In this document: positions 11,050 to 22,549 of the stretch, in pieces
How positions within the stretch are numbered: position 1 is the stretch's first letter
Layout: each line of letters begins with the position of its first letter
NCBI GenBank assembly: GCA_031772625.1
Contig: CM062815.1
Location: 918,002,979-918,066,978 of the forward strand
Reading direction: 5' to 3'
Origin: Pinus tabuliformis
Taxonomy: Eukaryota; Streptophyta; Pinopsida; Pinales; Pinaceae
DNA length: 64,000 nt
Notes under the pieces: generated by a model
What the model was told of the DNA's origin: nothing
Databases searched by the model: none
Seen by the model: only the letters and a program-made list of their open reading frames with translations
Translations under genes and position numbers: made by a program

Positions 11050-11630
11050 TGGCTTTTCATTTTCATCCTTATTCTAGTGTGGGCTTCGATTATCATTATT
11101 GCCTGTGGGGGAAGGCCCTGTGGCCTCCCCCATCTAAATGTTCATTAGGTGGACTCTGTCAACGTGATTAAACCGTCACTTGAGATACTACGTCATTACA
11201 CTGTCTGTCGCACCTGTGCTACTGCCACAGAAGGGTTTGTGAGAAACCCTCAACTGCCATGGTTCCTTCGTTCCAGAGCTCCGTCCCAAACTATTATCTT
11301 TCGTTGCACACTTTGGTTTATTAATAAATATTAATTATCATCAACTATTTTATTTTTTTGGAGGCTAATAAGTAGCATGACCCACGATGGGTAGTCAATA
11401 GTCACCCACAAAGAAGGGAAAAAAAATATGCATTGCACATATACAATCCAGAAACCGAAAAATATGTGCCCCACAAAGCACTCTCAAATCTATTCAATAT
11501 TCACAATTCCACAGTATTCATTCAACGATATCCATTGCATGGCTAAAAAAGCCCAACACTGAGAGAAATTTATCTAATTATTTATTATTGATCGCTCAAC
11601 TTTGGAGGTTGTAGTCGATCAAAAGAGGAG
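11050..11630. other. LINE 5' UTR and unassigned flank
   Basis: 11050..~11320 is probably the LINE 5' UTR. 11320..11630 is AT-rich DNA without a recognisable gene, just upstream of the LRR pseudogene. Confidence 0.4.
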
Positions 11631-12326
11631 ATGATGACTTCCATGGATTGCATCCTCATCACCACCACAATAATGCTCATCTTAATTTCTCCAAACAACC
11701 ATATGATTCGTTATTATCAGAAAAGCAGTGAATGAATACATGTAAATATAGAAGCACTGCAATAATTCAAAAGTTTTGTCACATATGATCCTTCTCAGGA
11801 CTTATATATCCAACTGGGATCTTTCCATTCATGTTTGCAATTGGAATAGTGTCATCTACCACCCTCGGAAGTTGCACGTATATGGGCTAAACATATCCAA
11901 CATGAGCCTGCAAGGGAATATACCTCCACATTTGGGTAATATCTCATTTCTTGGCATATTGAACCTCCCTCTTAACAATTATCTGGAATAATCCCAAACA
12001 AATTGGGTAAGTTGCGTCACTTAAAACATCCGATCCTCAATATTAATCACATGATATCATCCATTCCAGAGTCTTTGAAATATTTCACATCTCTCAGGAT
12101 GCTTAAATTGTCCTCCAATAATTTGACGGGGAGTATTCCAAGTGGTCTCAGCCAGTTATATAACTTGTGGAATCTTTCATTGTACGGAAATGGATTGACT
12201 GGGAAAGTGCTTGAATCCTTGGGAAATTGTTTTGCGCTAAAATTTCTGGCTCTAGAAAATAAATTCCTTAGTGGCACTATCCCTTCTCAGTTTGGCTTGT
12301 TCACTACAATTTGTCAAAGAATATAA
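11631..12326 (+). pseudogene. LRR receptor-like kinase fragment (subfamily XII-like)
   Basis: ATG 11631 opens a hydrophobic signal-peptide-like sequence (MMTSMDCILITTTIMLIL) that ends at a stop near 11732. After a frameshifted gap, an LRR N-terminal cap resembling SNWDxSxxVCNW is followed by LRRs: SLQGNIPPHLGNISFLGIL, LKLSSNNLTGSIPSGLSQL, LSLYGNGLTGKVLESLGN, then a partial repeat ending at 12326. The xLxxNxLxGxIPxxLxxL consensus is clear. Only about four repeats remain; there is no transmembrane or kinase domain. Layout and wording resemble EFR/Xa21-type LRR-RLKs. It is the only sequence here likely derived from a host gene. Confidence 0.75.
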
Positions 12327-13078
12327 CTAGTATATATCTTCATAATTATACTTGTAAAAATAAAATTTATTATTAAAGAAAATGACTTATTAAGGTATGG
12401 GTTTCATGCTTGGGTCAATGTTTTCTAGGTCAAAGCCTCCATTAAAGGCTTCTAGGTTTATTCTTGATTCGTTAGAGTCATTGTAATTTTCGTTAGACCC
12501 TTCTTAGGCTTTTGTATCATGTAAAATAATTGTTTTTGAGTCAAAAAGGTTATCTGTCACCTCCACATGAAGTCGGCCTACATTATGGAAATTTGACCCA
12601 ACAAGAAGGATACATATAGAGAGGCAGTTCAACATATTTGGAGCACTCACTTAACAAGTTCGATCTTCAAGGAAGAGAAGCAGAAAAGAGAGTGAAGTAT
12701 CTAGAGAAGGATGAAGAAGCTAGGAATACCTAATTCGAGTTTTTGGGCTATCTATCTCTAACACGTGCAAAGCTTCTAGGTAGTTGCTCACATGAATTTT
12801 TTTTTCTACTGCAACTCCAAAATTCTATAGCTGGGGTTTGAAAATGTATTGATGGAGGTCGAAATTTTGGATTATAGCTACTACTTGGAAGTTGTCACTT
12901 GGATACTTTGACAGGGATCATCTATTGGATGGAAGGATTGACTTGGTGGATGGAGGGGGTCATTTAATAGGACTAAGAGGTCTTGAATTATCTCATCTTT
13001 ATTTTAGTCTACTAGTGGAAGAGTTGTACTGGGTTTTCCCCTTGAAGGAGTTTTTCCCTGGCTGAGTTTTTTCCCTCT
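12327..13078. other. Unassigned, possible LTR remnant
   Basis: No coding potential. The last ~60 bases contain repeated ttttccc tracts of the kind seen near plant LTR ends, but no matching second copy was found in the window. Confidence 0.25.
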
Positions 13079-13444
13079 TTGGCCCTAGTGAAATTCATTG
13101 AAGAAACTCCTTCTTCATTACAATTAAGGCAAGATCAAATTCTCAAATTAGAAGAGGAAAGAGAGAAAGAAAAAATCACACATGTCCGTCATCAACAGTT
13201 AGTTAAAATTTCTTTTGATGCAAGTTTAGTTTCCACCAAGTCATTTCAAATCAGAGATCTCCTCTTGAAATGGGACAAAGCGCACGAGGAAAAAGGTAAA
13301 CAAACCAAATTCCAAAGACTGTGGTTAGGACCATTTCAGATTGTTGAGCAAGTAGGCCCGTCAACCTTCATATTACAAGATTTATTAGGAAGAACATATT
13401 CTCTTCCTGTTAATGGGCTTATCTTGAAGAAATTATTTTCTTAG
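13079..13444 (+). pseudogene. Gypsy integrase C-terminal fragment (GPY/F module)
   Basis: Open 121-codon frame beginning LVKFIEETPSSLQLRQDQ, with a coiled segment and then LWLGPFQIVEQVGPSTFIL and LPVNGLILKKLF, the GPY/F module that ends the integrase of many Ty3/gypsy elements lacking a chromodomain. The upstream catalytic core, RT and gag are absent, so this is the tail of a truncated element. Its extra ORF probably follows at 15155. Confidence 0.7.
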
Positions 13445-15144
13445 GAGATAATCTCTCCTAATTGTAACATTATCGCATTTATCTTATTTCATTTTTTTAT
13501 GATTTCTAGGAAAATAAATGTTGAATAGTATTTAATTTTGGCCTCACAATAAATATTTTTGAAATATTTTGATATTTCGCTTTTAGAAGTGGAGATTTTT
13601 AAGGAAACAATTATAACATTTGAAAATTAGCTAAGTTCCATGAATCTCTGAAATTTTATTTTCAACAAAAATTATATATTCTTTGAGAAACCTCCAACTT
13701 TATAAAAAACTTTTGTTCTATTATCAGTCAAGAAAAGTATCTTTAACAAAGTAAATACTATTTGTAGATAAGCATCTTCAACTCTATACTTGTCATCCAA
13801 AACTCTTAAGGAGTCAATGGTTCTCCCCATCCAGTAAACTTTTCTGTTTTTAGAGTGTAATTCTAAAATATACTAAAACTTAAAAGATAAGAGGTCTTGT
13901 CAATAGTCTTCTTACCTTGTTCATAATGAAATAATAGACTGACATTGCCAATACTACATACCAAAACATGGTAATGTCTTGAGATTATTTTAATCTTAAG
14001 ACGAGGGATCTCATTGCAAGCCATTTTTTCTTCAGTCAAATTACAACTGGTGAATCGAATTGTCATCATTTGGCCACCAAACCAAGTCAATGACTTTTGA
14101 GTAATAAGAAACAAATTGAAAAAAAATAAAAATAAAAATGTTTAAAAAAAGTATATGATTTTGAATTTATCTCTAAAAACTGCACTCTTATCTAGATGGG
14201 ACATTGAATCATTGTTGGTTAAAAGGTAACCCTATAGAGGCTATAGATTCCTGCTGGCAGCAGAGGCTCTACCTCTGACAAATGAGTACATTAAAAAGCT
14301 AATCTGCAAAAGCCCCCTATTTTATTTTTAAACTAAGTAAAGACTGATATAGACAAAGGAATTTTCATCTTTTAGAGGGTATCAAATGAATTTTAATTAG
14401 GTGAGTTTTTTTATTATTATTCAAAGAAATGTTACTTATCTTAAATTTCATGCGATTCCTATTTCCTGAACTATCTTTACTTTGAAAAATTTATAAACTT
14501 CAAAATTATCAGAGATAACTAGTTCTTCGTGAATTGCCAATTGTTGTGTTATACAACAACCCCCGATTTGGTAAAATCCTTTAGATAACAAATGGGGACC
14601 CTTTGGAAAATACTTTGATTTAAATTCATTAGAATCCAAATAAAAAAAACTGAGAACCCTACTCCAAACTTAAATCACATTTCGCATTTCACAAAGTCTT
14701 GTGTGCAACAATTAATGTTACCATTTGAAACATCACCGATTTGTGATATGTGTAGAATCTAGGAATATTCATTTACGGTTAAATCATGTCAGACTCTTCG
14801 CATCACAAAAAAATCAACAAAACATGTTAAATGTTCCTTTACATATTGTGATATGGTGATGGACCCAACAAACGAATTAACTGTAATATCAAAACATGTT
14901 CGCATCTGTCATATCACAATCTCGCAAATCGCAAAATCACAAAACTGGCAATCAAACTATTATGTGACATTGTATATAGTCGGTTTGCGAGAGAATTTGA
15001 CCCACTGACATGTCATTAAATTAAATTTCATGTATTAAGGATGGTATGTTAACAAGTTTTAGTGATCTACTCCAAAAATATCATTTGCAATAGATTACAT
15101 TAATCTGAGTTAATTTTAATCTTACACAGAAATTGTTTTAGGTT
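13445..15144. other. AT-rich non-coding spacer after pol
   Basis: No convincing gene on either strand. It may be the untranslated region between the pol remnant and the decayed extra ORF of one old retroelement. Around 14680..14960, short tcgcat, tcacaa and gtgatat words recur, giving a loosely repetitive texture, but no clean unit. Confidence 0.4.
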
Positions 15145-15154
15145 ATGGATATTT

Positions 15155-18126
15155 ATGACTCCACAGCGTAGAAAATTTGATGACTTCTCACCATTATGGG
15201 TGAATTTAATTTTTTCAGTTTCATTAACGTGAATAAGGTTTTCATATCTACATGCCATTATAGTTCTATTTATCGTCCTCTACACTATCACTCTCGTCTT
15301 CTTTGTGGTGGCAAGACTATAACAGAGACTCGATTACTTAGCTTGATGGTCAAGATGAATAAGGGAAAGGTTACACATTCGATAGCTCAAGATGTATTGG
15401 AATTATCACCTTTATTTTCTAATACAACTTGTCTACCAGAGTGTGGTGTCGGCTCCTGGGAAAATGTTTATGATATATTCTAGAAGGAAATATAGAAGGA
15501 AGTAATGATAGATGATATTCAATTGTCAAATGCTTCTTATCCTGAGATCACATGCTTTTTTTTCATTAGGTAGCAGCTAGGCCAAAATTATTACCCTACA
15601 CTGATATGGTGAAATAGGTTATTGAAAATGTGAACATTGAAGAAAGAAAATTTGTAACCTCAAGGCAGGTGGTCATCGACTCTTTTAAACCATAGGATAT
15701 CATAAGAATGTATCATTTACTTCAACCGCACAAGATTTATGATAAAGAATTTGTTGAGAAATTTACTGCTGAAAAATGAAGAACCATCTGAAGCTATAAA
15801 TAAATGGAGGTCAAGTCCTAGCAATCACAAGATGGATAGAATTGGTATGTATTTGGTAGCCTCTCTTGCCACTCCTTATTTATACATTGCCGCAATGCTA
15901 TGTAGATTATTTGGATATGGAGACGCTACCAAGTTTTCAATTGAATGGGTGCCTCTCATTGATTCCGGTTCTAATTCTATAGTAATGGATTAGGCCACAA
16001 TTTTTTCAAATAACTTAGCCCACCATATCATAGAATATAGGAAGAACCGTTTTGTCACTACAAGAACCATTCGCCTGTTTTATATGTGTGCCTACATCAT
16101 GGATGTTGTGTGTTTCCTATTTTCCTTTCTGATTATGAGATGGAAGTGGACGCCTCAGGATCCCACATCAATTCATGTATATCATAAATCTCTTTGGAAA
16201 TCTTGTTTTAATGAATGGTTCTATCAAATTTTTCAGGGGTTTATGCTCCCTATTCATCAGGTTGTCTTTGACAAGAAAGCCCCAAGGTTATCTGAAGAAG
16301 CCAAGGTCGATATTCAACCTGTGGCGAGATGGTTTGGAGAGGAATTATTTACATATATTAGAGTTTTTGGAAGCACCACTCCACCACATGTACTTTCGTG
16401 GTATGTCCCTAATAAATTATTAGCCATAGAAATTGCATACTAGACAATTAGCAAGGGTGTAACCAGGTCTCTCAAAGAATCTAAAAAATATCTCTGGCCC
16501 ACTTTTCCACTTCGGTGTGGTGTTTATTGTTTAAACGACTTCAAACATGCACATGTTGAAGTCAAACACATTCACAATTTAAATCTTGTTGAGTTTCGCG
16601 AAAGGAAATATGACCCTATTAAGGTCATGAATGATTTTACCTCAGTTGTTAAAGTTAAGGCATTTATTCATGAGGACGATCATTTTGACGATATTTTTGA
16701 AGAAGCTGAAAATTTTTCACAAGTACAGAGTTTAGCTTCCCTCACACTGAATCCAATTGAATTAGCAAAATTTATGGAGTATAGAAACCAAAGGTTAATG
16801 CATGTGCCTTTAAATCTACTTCAAATAATCTCGTAGGAATTCGAGGAAGAAATATTTTCTACCAATGTCACAAGGAAGGATGCAAAGAAAGCATCCAAAG
16901 ATGTTGAATCATCAAAGGAGTTTTCTAAAGAGAAAGACGTAGAAGAACCTTCCACCAAAAAGAATACCAAGGGACTTGATCAAGAGCAAATGGAGAAAGA
17001 ATGGAGTCATTTTGAATAGATAATCAACGAACCACAAGGGGGTATGAGTCAAACACAAACTTTGCTTGAAACAAAAAAACCTCTTAAGAAATATTCAGAA
17101 AAAGTTCTCAGTACTTCAGAAGATATCGAAGTTATTCCTACTTTTCCTTCTTCAGATATTGGTTTGAAAGAGGAAGAAATTCCTCCTTTAGATATTTTCT
17201 ATAGTCCCAAACATCAGGCAGTCATGAAGAGACAAAGGAAAAAAAGAAATATTGACCACGCTGCTATTATCTTAGCAGGAAATGAGCCAATGGACATTGT
17301 CTAGAAAGATACACCTATAGATCCATCTGAAAATATGACCAAATTATCCCAGTTTGGAGGAGCTTATGCTTTTGCAACAATTGACAAAGTAAAAGAAGTG
17401 AGAAATTTGATCAAAGAAAAGGAGGAAATAATAAAGCAGCTGGAAGATCAACTCATAAGAGAAAAGGTGAAAACACAGGAACATATTAAATCACAGCTTG
17501 AACAAATCTAGCAGAGTTTCAAGAGCCTAAGACTTCAAAGCCAAGAAGAATCAAATTCCAAAGACGCTGAAACCGAACAACTGTGATTTACTGTAGATCG
17601 AATGAAGGATTACACAAAAGTTGATGAATTCGTCAAAGAATCTTTAGAAATCAATTCGGTTCTATCAAAGCAAGAATCAATATTTTGTAAGAAATTAGTA
17701 GAGATTAGCCCATTGTGGCAAGAAGTTGATGCATTAGTGAATCAATTCACATATGCTAAAATCAACTTTGAGGAAATATATCAAAATATTTCAAACTTGA
17801 TCGCATGGCAGGAAAATTCAAAGGAAAAAACAGCAGAATTGCTAAAGATCAAAGAATCTCATAAGGAAATTCTCTTTACTAATTGGGAAATCGAGATAAA
17901 ATAGGCTAAAAGAGAATTTTATAGCGCAAGTGAAGCATCAAACAATATGATAGAAATTGTTAATGATAATATTTAGTATGCACGCTTTATTCAAAAATGT
18001 TTTCCAGGTAATCTGCCTGAGATCGAGGATTTTCAATCAAGCTAGCATAAAATTCTTGCAAAAAAGAACAACAGATCAGACAACTGTCACATTTCAACTG
18101 GGAAGCTTATTGGTCATACATGGTAA
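15155..18126 (+). pseudogene. Long decayed extra ORF of an old gypsy element, function unknown
   Basis: From 15196 to TAA at 18124..18126 one frame reads as protein-like sequence for about 976 codons with roughly 15 in-frame stops. Open stretches at 15196, 15739, 16084, 16627, 17044 and 17602 are all in phase. A likely start (MTPQRRKFDDFSPLW, 15155) is in another frame, so one frameshift is needed. The middle (VDIQPVARWFGEELFTYIR) is globular-looking; the last third is Lys/Glu-rich and coiled-coil-like (KEKEEIIKQLEDQLIREK). No known domain recognised. It lies downstream of an integrase C-terminus, as the extra ORF of element E does, so a third-ORF protein of an Athila/Tat-type element is the best guess. 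Confidence 0.55.
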
Positions 18127-19346
18127 AACCGCATAATCAATTGATGGCCCTATGATGCTTAACTATTTTTTTCATTCATATGACGCCATCATTATCAGAT
18201 ACAGTCTATGCAGGACAAGTGAAGATAAGAATTAGGTAATCTCTAGGAGTTCAGGCAATGATAGATATCTATGAGAAAAGGAAACAAATCAGAAGCCAAC
18301 ACCAATCAAGGTCCGATTTTTGAATTTCAAATCAATTTTATTTTTGCATTTTCGGCACTGATTCTAAGGAGAGTCATTTCACTCCTCAAAATTTAGCGCT
18401 TAGTTATTTTTGTAATATTTTTTGATATTTAAACCCCTTTCATGTATTTATAAAGGGGTCTGACAATTTTATTTGAGACTCTTTAAAAACATACACTTCT
18501 GTACTTTTAAAGGATTTATTTGATTTTTAAGATCTAGTCCATGAAAGTTTATTTGAGAAAGTTTGCTAAGAATTGCACTTTTTTTTTATGTGATCGATCT
18601 TGAAGAAAATGCATGGACCACAACTTTATTTTCTATGGATCAATCATCTCGAATTGAGTAATTTTATCATTGTGTAGTGATTATTTTATGAAATGTTAAG
18701 CTGTTTCTTTTATATGTACATTGTTTTTCAATTATGTTTTAATACAGCTTGTTATTTCTTCACTTTTAAAATATAGCTGAGTTGTCATCCTCTTTATTTT
18801 TGATAAGAAAAGTTATCTTAGATATTTGATGTGATACGTTTTACAGTCAACCATTTCGATTAACTATTTAATCGAAATAGTTGCTTTTATGAAAGTTTTA
18901 TACTTCTTGTATGAATAATCTTCATTATCATTCAAGGTAGTCATTTATCTAGACTACACAAATATTGGTTTAAGCTCGGGTACTAGTAATATATATAGAT
19001 AGTTTTATTTTTCTAATGAAACCACCCTCATCTACCAAATTAGCTTTGATAATCAAATGCATACCCCATCCTACCATCTTTAAGATTGGGAAACTGGTCC
19101 CATAATTCGAGTCGGAGCCACCAACCCAAATGGATAAGGGACGGTATTCAAGTCCCCGACCGGGTGGTTGGCCCCCATGTTGTCGCAATGAATTTTGAGG
19201 CTTCAACACGTTCCTGCATGCATGCCTCCCAAAATATGCAGGTTTATGTGCTCAACGACATATCTTGTGGTTTAAAGACGTTGGAACAAGTCTATAGCCT
19301 AAAAAAAAATCTGCTAAAATTGGAGGTGCAACTAGCCCGGGAAAGC
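18127..19346. other. Unassigned; possible degraded 3' LTR and start of a minus-strand element
   Basis: 18127..~18900 is AT-rich without genes. A TATA-like atttataaaggggtc near 18450 could belong to a degraded LTR of the preceding element, but no paired copy was found. 18970..19346 lies just inside the primer-binding site of the minus-strand element whose LTR is at 19361 and may be its leader. Confidence 0.3.
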
Positions 19347-19358
19347 GCTCTAATACCA
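19347..19358 (-). other. Primer-binding site, initiator-Met tRNA type
   Basis: On the minus strand TGGTATTAGAGC follows the LTR end after two bases. It differs by one base from the classic TGGTATCAGAGC complementary to plant initiator tRNA-Met. Confidence 0.7.
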
Positions 19359-19360
19359 CT

Positions 19361-19789
19361 TGTTATGCACTTGGCCTGCAAAGAATATTAAAATTCTAGA
19401 AATATGAGAACAATATTCTTAGAAAAATAGAAATGTCACATGAACTGAGACAAGATGCAAAGATACTATATTATCTCAGAAGAAGAACACAATGTTCTTT
19501 TGCCTCTTCGATGGGGAAACCTCCAACAGAGCAGAGATCAATTACAATAAAACTCGATGAGACTTCCCTTGATATCTAAGACTATATATAGTTTCATAAC
19601 ATCTAAAACCCTAACTAATTGTGTCCCCTCTCACAATATGGGCTAACCACCTTGTTTATTAACTAGGGCCCATTTATAACTAATTATGGTCCCTTTTATA
19701 TAATTTGGGTCAACCACTTACAATCATTATTAATGTGGATAACCACTTACGAGATTTATTGAATAAACTAAATAATTATGACTTTAACA
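19361..19789 (-). repeat. 5' LTR of a minus-strand element (I) inserted in G
   Basis: 429 bp with TG..CA ends on the minus strand (starts TGTTAAAGTC at 19789, ends GCATAACA at 19361), next to a Met-type primer-binding site. It cuts the pre-RT part of element G after ..IPRGL. The internal region would lie below 19347 but no coding remnant is recognisable there. No target duplication was matched, so this is not a simple solo LTR. Confidence 0.7.
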
Positions 19790-20368
19790 AGTCCCCTTGG
19801 GATCATTACATAAATAAAGGGATAGGGTTGGACCCTAACAACTTCATGCAACTCTTTCCTATGATAGGGATCACAACCTTTGAAAGGATATGATGCTTTA
19901 ACATCTTTTTCCCTCACAACCATGAGAATGCAATTTTTGTTGGAGTTGATGAGCCCTTTCATCTACCTTGCACTAATAGCATTTGCATCATTCTTCATGT
20001 GGTGAACTCTGACAATATACTCCACCCCACTCTTAGTGAGATGATATTTTTCTCATGTCAGAAAAATATTGCTTTCTTGTTATACAAATACAGACCTCCC
20101 AAGACTATGCCACAAATATCTATTGGGACAACATCTAGATAAACCTTATCTACCAATTTTGAAGCAATGACAAACCTAACCCTACATTTCTTTGTTAGAT
20201 GGAGTTTTTCCATATACTGAACCAAGAGGGTAGGGTTTTAGATGAGGTTTGGTTTCCATTCCAAATTTCTTAAGATTTGATTTTGAAATCTGATTGAATT
20301 GAGAACCCGGGTAAGACAATGTATCTATTTTGGTCTGTTAGACACAACCCTAATATGGATAAATTCAC
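19790..20368 (-). pseudogene. Element G: protease and pre-RT region
   Basis: Minus-strand translation in mixed frames matches the corresponding part of element C (36434 downward): FDSGSQVN-type retropepsin start, KPYPLG, IxLG core, then MKGLINSNKNCILMVVREK aligned with C's [19 protein letters not shown]. Frameshifts and stops are numerous. Continuation into RT is cut by the LTR at 19789. Confidence 0.65.
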
Positions 20369-21478
20369 TTATTTCCATTTATCAACATAAGATTCATTTA
20401 TATAACTTGAAATAGCAGGAATTTCAGAGCTTGAATTAACGTAAAGAGAGTTGTTACATTGTATTCCCATAGAAGTAATCTGCGTCCCATCATCAGAATT
20501 GGATCGAAGGCCTTGTTGCACTATAACAACTATCTTCTGCTTCACTTTTCCACCATACTTATTTGGATTCAATTCTGGATGAAACTTCCAAAAATCCTCT
20601 TCATCGTACCCTTGTTTCTTGCAATAAGTGAAATACAACTTTCTCTCTTCTTTTGTTGTGGTAGCTATCTTCTTGTCCTTTCCCTTTGAATTTATTGTTC
20701 TGAGGCTTGGTTGATGACTCCTTTGGATAGTCTTCCTATCCAAGTTGACCTTTCTTTCAAGATGAATGGATTTCACTCTCGGATCATCAAGAGTGGTAGT
20801 TTGAAACAACAACAAAGAATGATGAAGATAATTATGTAAAGCACCAATATATTTCATCACAGTATCAGGTGAAGCTAAAGGAATTCCCAATGGTAATTCT
20901 TGCTTCCTAAATTCCTTTATGAAACTGTGAACAATTTTTCCCTTGCCTTGTCTCAAATATTTTCATTCCATCATGGTTTTTTTTTTTGATAGGCCAAAAT
21001 ATATAATTTCCCTCTCAATCCAGAAAAAAATTCAGACCAAGAAGAAACAAGTTTACCCAAATTCTTGCTACCTTTTTGAAGTTTTATCTCCCGCCATACA
21101 AGAGAAATGCCTCATAGGTGAAGAGATGTTAACTAGATCTTTGCCTCGTCCTCTTTGATCTATTGTATCCAACAATACACTTCAATTTGTCTAATCCATT
21201 TATTTACATTTTCTGGATTTGATTCTTCGTTAAACATGGGAAAATCAAATTTTATATCCAACTTTAAAAAAAGGCTTTTTGTACGAATTTCTATGCTGAT
21301 TAGTAGAATGATGAGAAGTATATGAAGAAGTAGAAAACTCACTAGAAGATAGAGATGGATATTTAGGAGGTTGACCTAAATTTTCCTGATTTACTGAAGC
21401 ATTGTCCTCTACATTCTCTTCCTTCTTTTCCAATTTCTTCTCATAATATTCCATTTGATTTGTCATTTGACCTATCAT
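20369..21478 (-). pseudogene. Element G: gag
   Basis: Ty3/gypsy gag remnant. 21478..21245 encodes a coiled, charged N-terminal region (MTNQMEYYEKKLEKKEENV). A shifted frame carries the capsid-like FDFPMFNEESNPENVNKWIR with a Trp-rich segment. 20956..20369 continues with VHSFIKEFRKQELPLGIPL and MKYIGALHNYL, then a zinc-knuckle-like YCKKQGYDEEDFWKFHPEL with the first cysteine lost. It aligns closely with the gag of element C (37118..36500), so G and C are one lineage. The gag start (MAKLKKDEGKLK) is stranded at 27408, beyond element H. Confidence 0.75.
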
Positions 21479-21517
21479 TGTTTAGAACTAAATCAAAAAA
21501 TGCAATTCAAGAAATTG

Positions 21518-21815
21518 TGTTAGGTCATTGTATCCCTTATTGCTATTATTTTTCCCCTATTGTCACCATATTGTTATTAGTATGCCCCATAGAAACCCAC
21601 TATTATTATTTTTGTGACCTTATGTTATTACTGTTATGTCGTCTTGATTATATTGTGATCTCTTAGACTCCTGTATATAGAAGGGAGTTTTATTCATTTG
21701 TATCATCCAAGAATTGTTCATTTGTGTAATGTAAAGGAGGTTTCCCCCTTGAAGAGGTTGAATTGTAAGGTGTTGATCTATCTTTTCTATCTTTTTGTGA
21801 GTTGGTTTCCTAACA
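21518..21815 (+). repeat. 5' LTR of H
   Basis: 298 bp, TGTTAGG..CCTAACA. Compared with the 3' LTR it lacks about 35 bp just after the first seven bases. TATA-like gtatatagaag lies near 21675. Confidence 0.9.
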
Positions 21816-21817
21816 TT

Positions 21818-21830
21818 TGGTATCAGAGCT
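21818..21830 (+). other. Primer-binding site of H (initiator tRNA-Met)
   Basis: TGGTATCAGAGCT begins two bases after the LTR end, the standard plant Met-initiator primer site. Confidence 0.92.
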
Positions 21831-22549
21831 TTGGATTCTAGGGTTTCGCTGCTCCAAATAGGTCATCATGGAATTTTTGCTATAACTTTGTTTCTGTGAT
21901 GTTTCAGAAGCTAAGAAAAAAACTCATTTGATCAGAAAACATTATGAACTTCGGGTCTAAATTTCAGAGCTTGGATCGCTATATTTGTGGCAATATGATC
22001 TGATGAAGTTAGGGTTTTTGCAGACTCCCGAATTACATTCCAAACAGGTGACCTGGGGAAGATCGTCATAACTTTTGTTTTGAGCATCAGATTGAAATTT
22101 CGTAAGACATTTCAGAAAGAGGACGACCTGTAGTTTTCGGTGTATTAGTTTTAGGTACTAAGGTCGAAACAGTGACACGTGGAACGCCATACAAGTTCAC
22201 TCTACTGAACTAGTTTATAATCAGGTCACCATGGGAGATTTGGCATAACTCTTCCTTAGAGAATCCAATATTGATCAGACTCGTGGGGTTAGAAAGAGGA
22301 CTCAAAGGGATACCTCAAGATAATATTTCAGATATTCGAGATCCACAGTTACAGAGATACAACAGATTCAATATCAAGCTCTTACAAAGTGAAAAAAAAG
22401 GTGTGTAGTTCTTTTTAAATTTTGCATAAGATTGGTTTGAAAAATTAGTTTGAAGGAATTCAAAGGGAATAGTGAAGAATTATTAGCATTAATTAATGCC
22501 CTAAAGAAAGAAAATCGAAACACCTAGTAAGCAACCTAAAATCTATAGC
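21831..22549 (+). other. Untranslated leader of H
   Basis: About 0.7 kb between the primer site and gag with no open frame. Nothing else recognisable. Confidence 0.6.

Larger units (their letters stand above)
7838..11320 (-). mobile_element. L1-type LINE, interrupted by A1
   Basis: Read right to left this is a plant L1-type non-LTR retrotransposon: 5' UTR, ORF1 (11049 down to 9544), ORF2 (9547 down to 7838). ORF2 stops abruptly within the reverse transcriptase where the A1 LTR begins; the rest is presumably left of the window. The 5' limit near 11320 is approximate because no target duplication could be matched. Several in-frame stops show it is inactive. Confidence 0.85.

Noticed and set aside
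13863-14639. Small minus-strand ORFs (83 and 63 codons)
   Set aside because: AT-rich region, no domain or supporting context.
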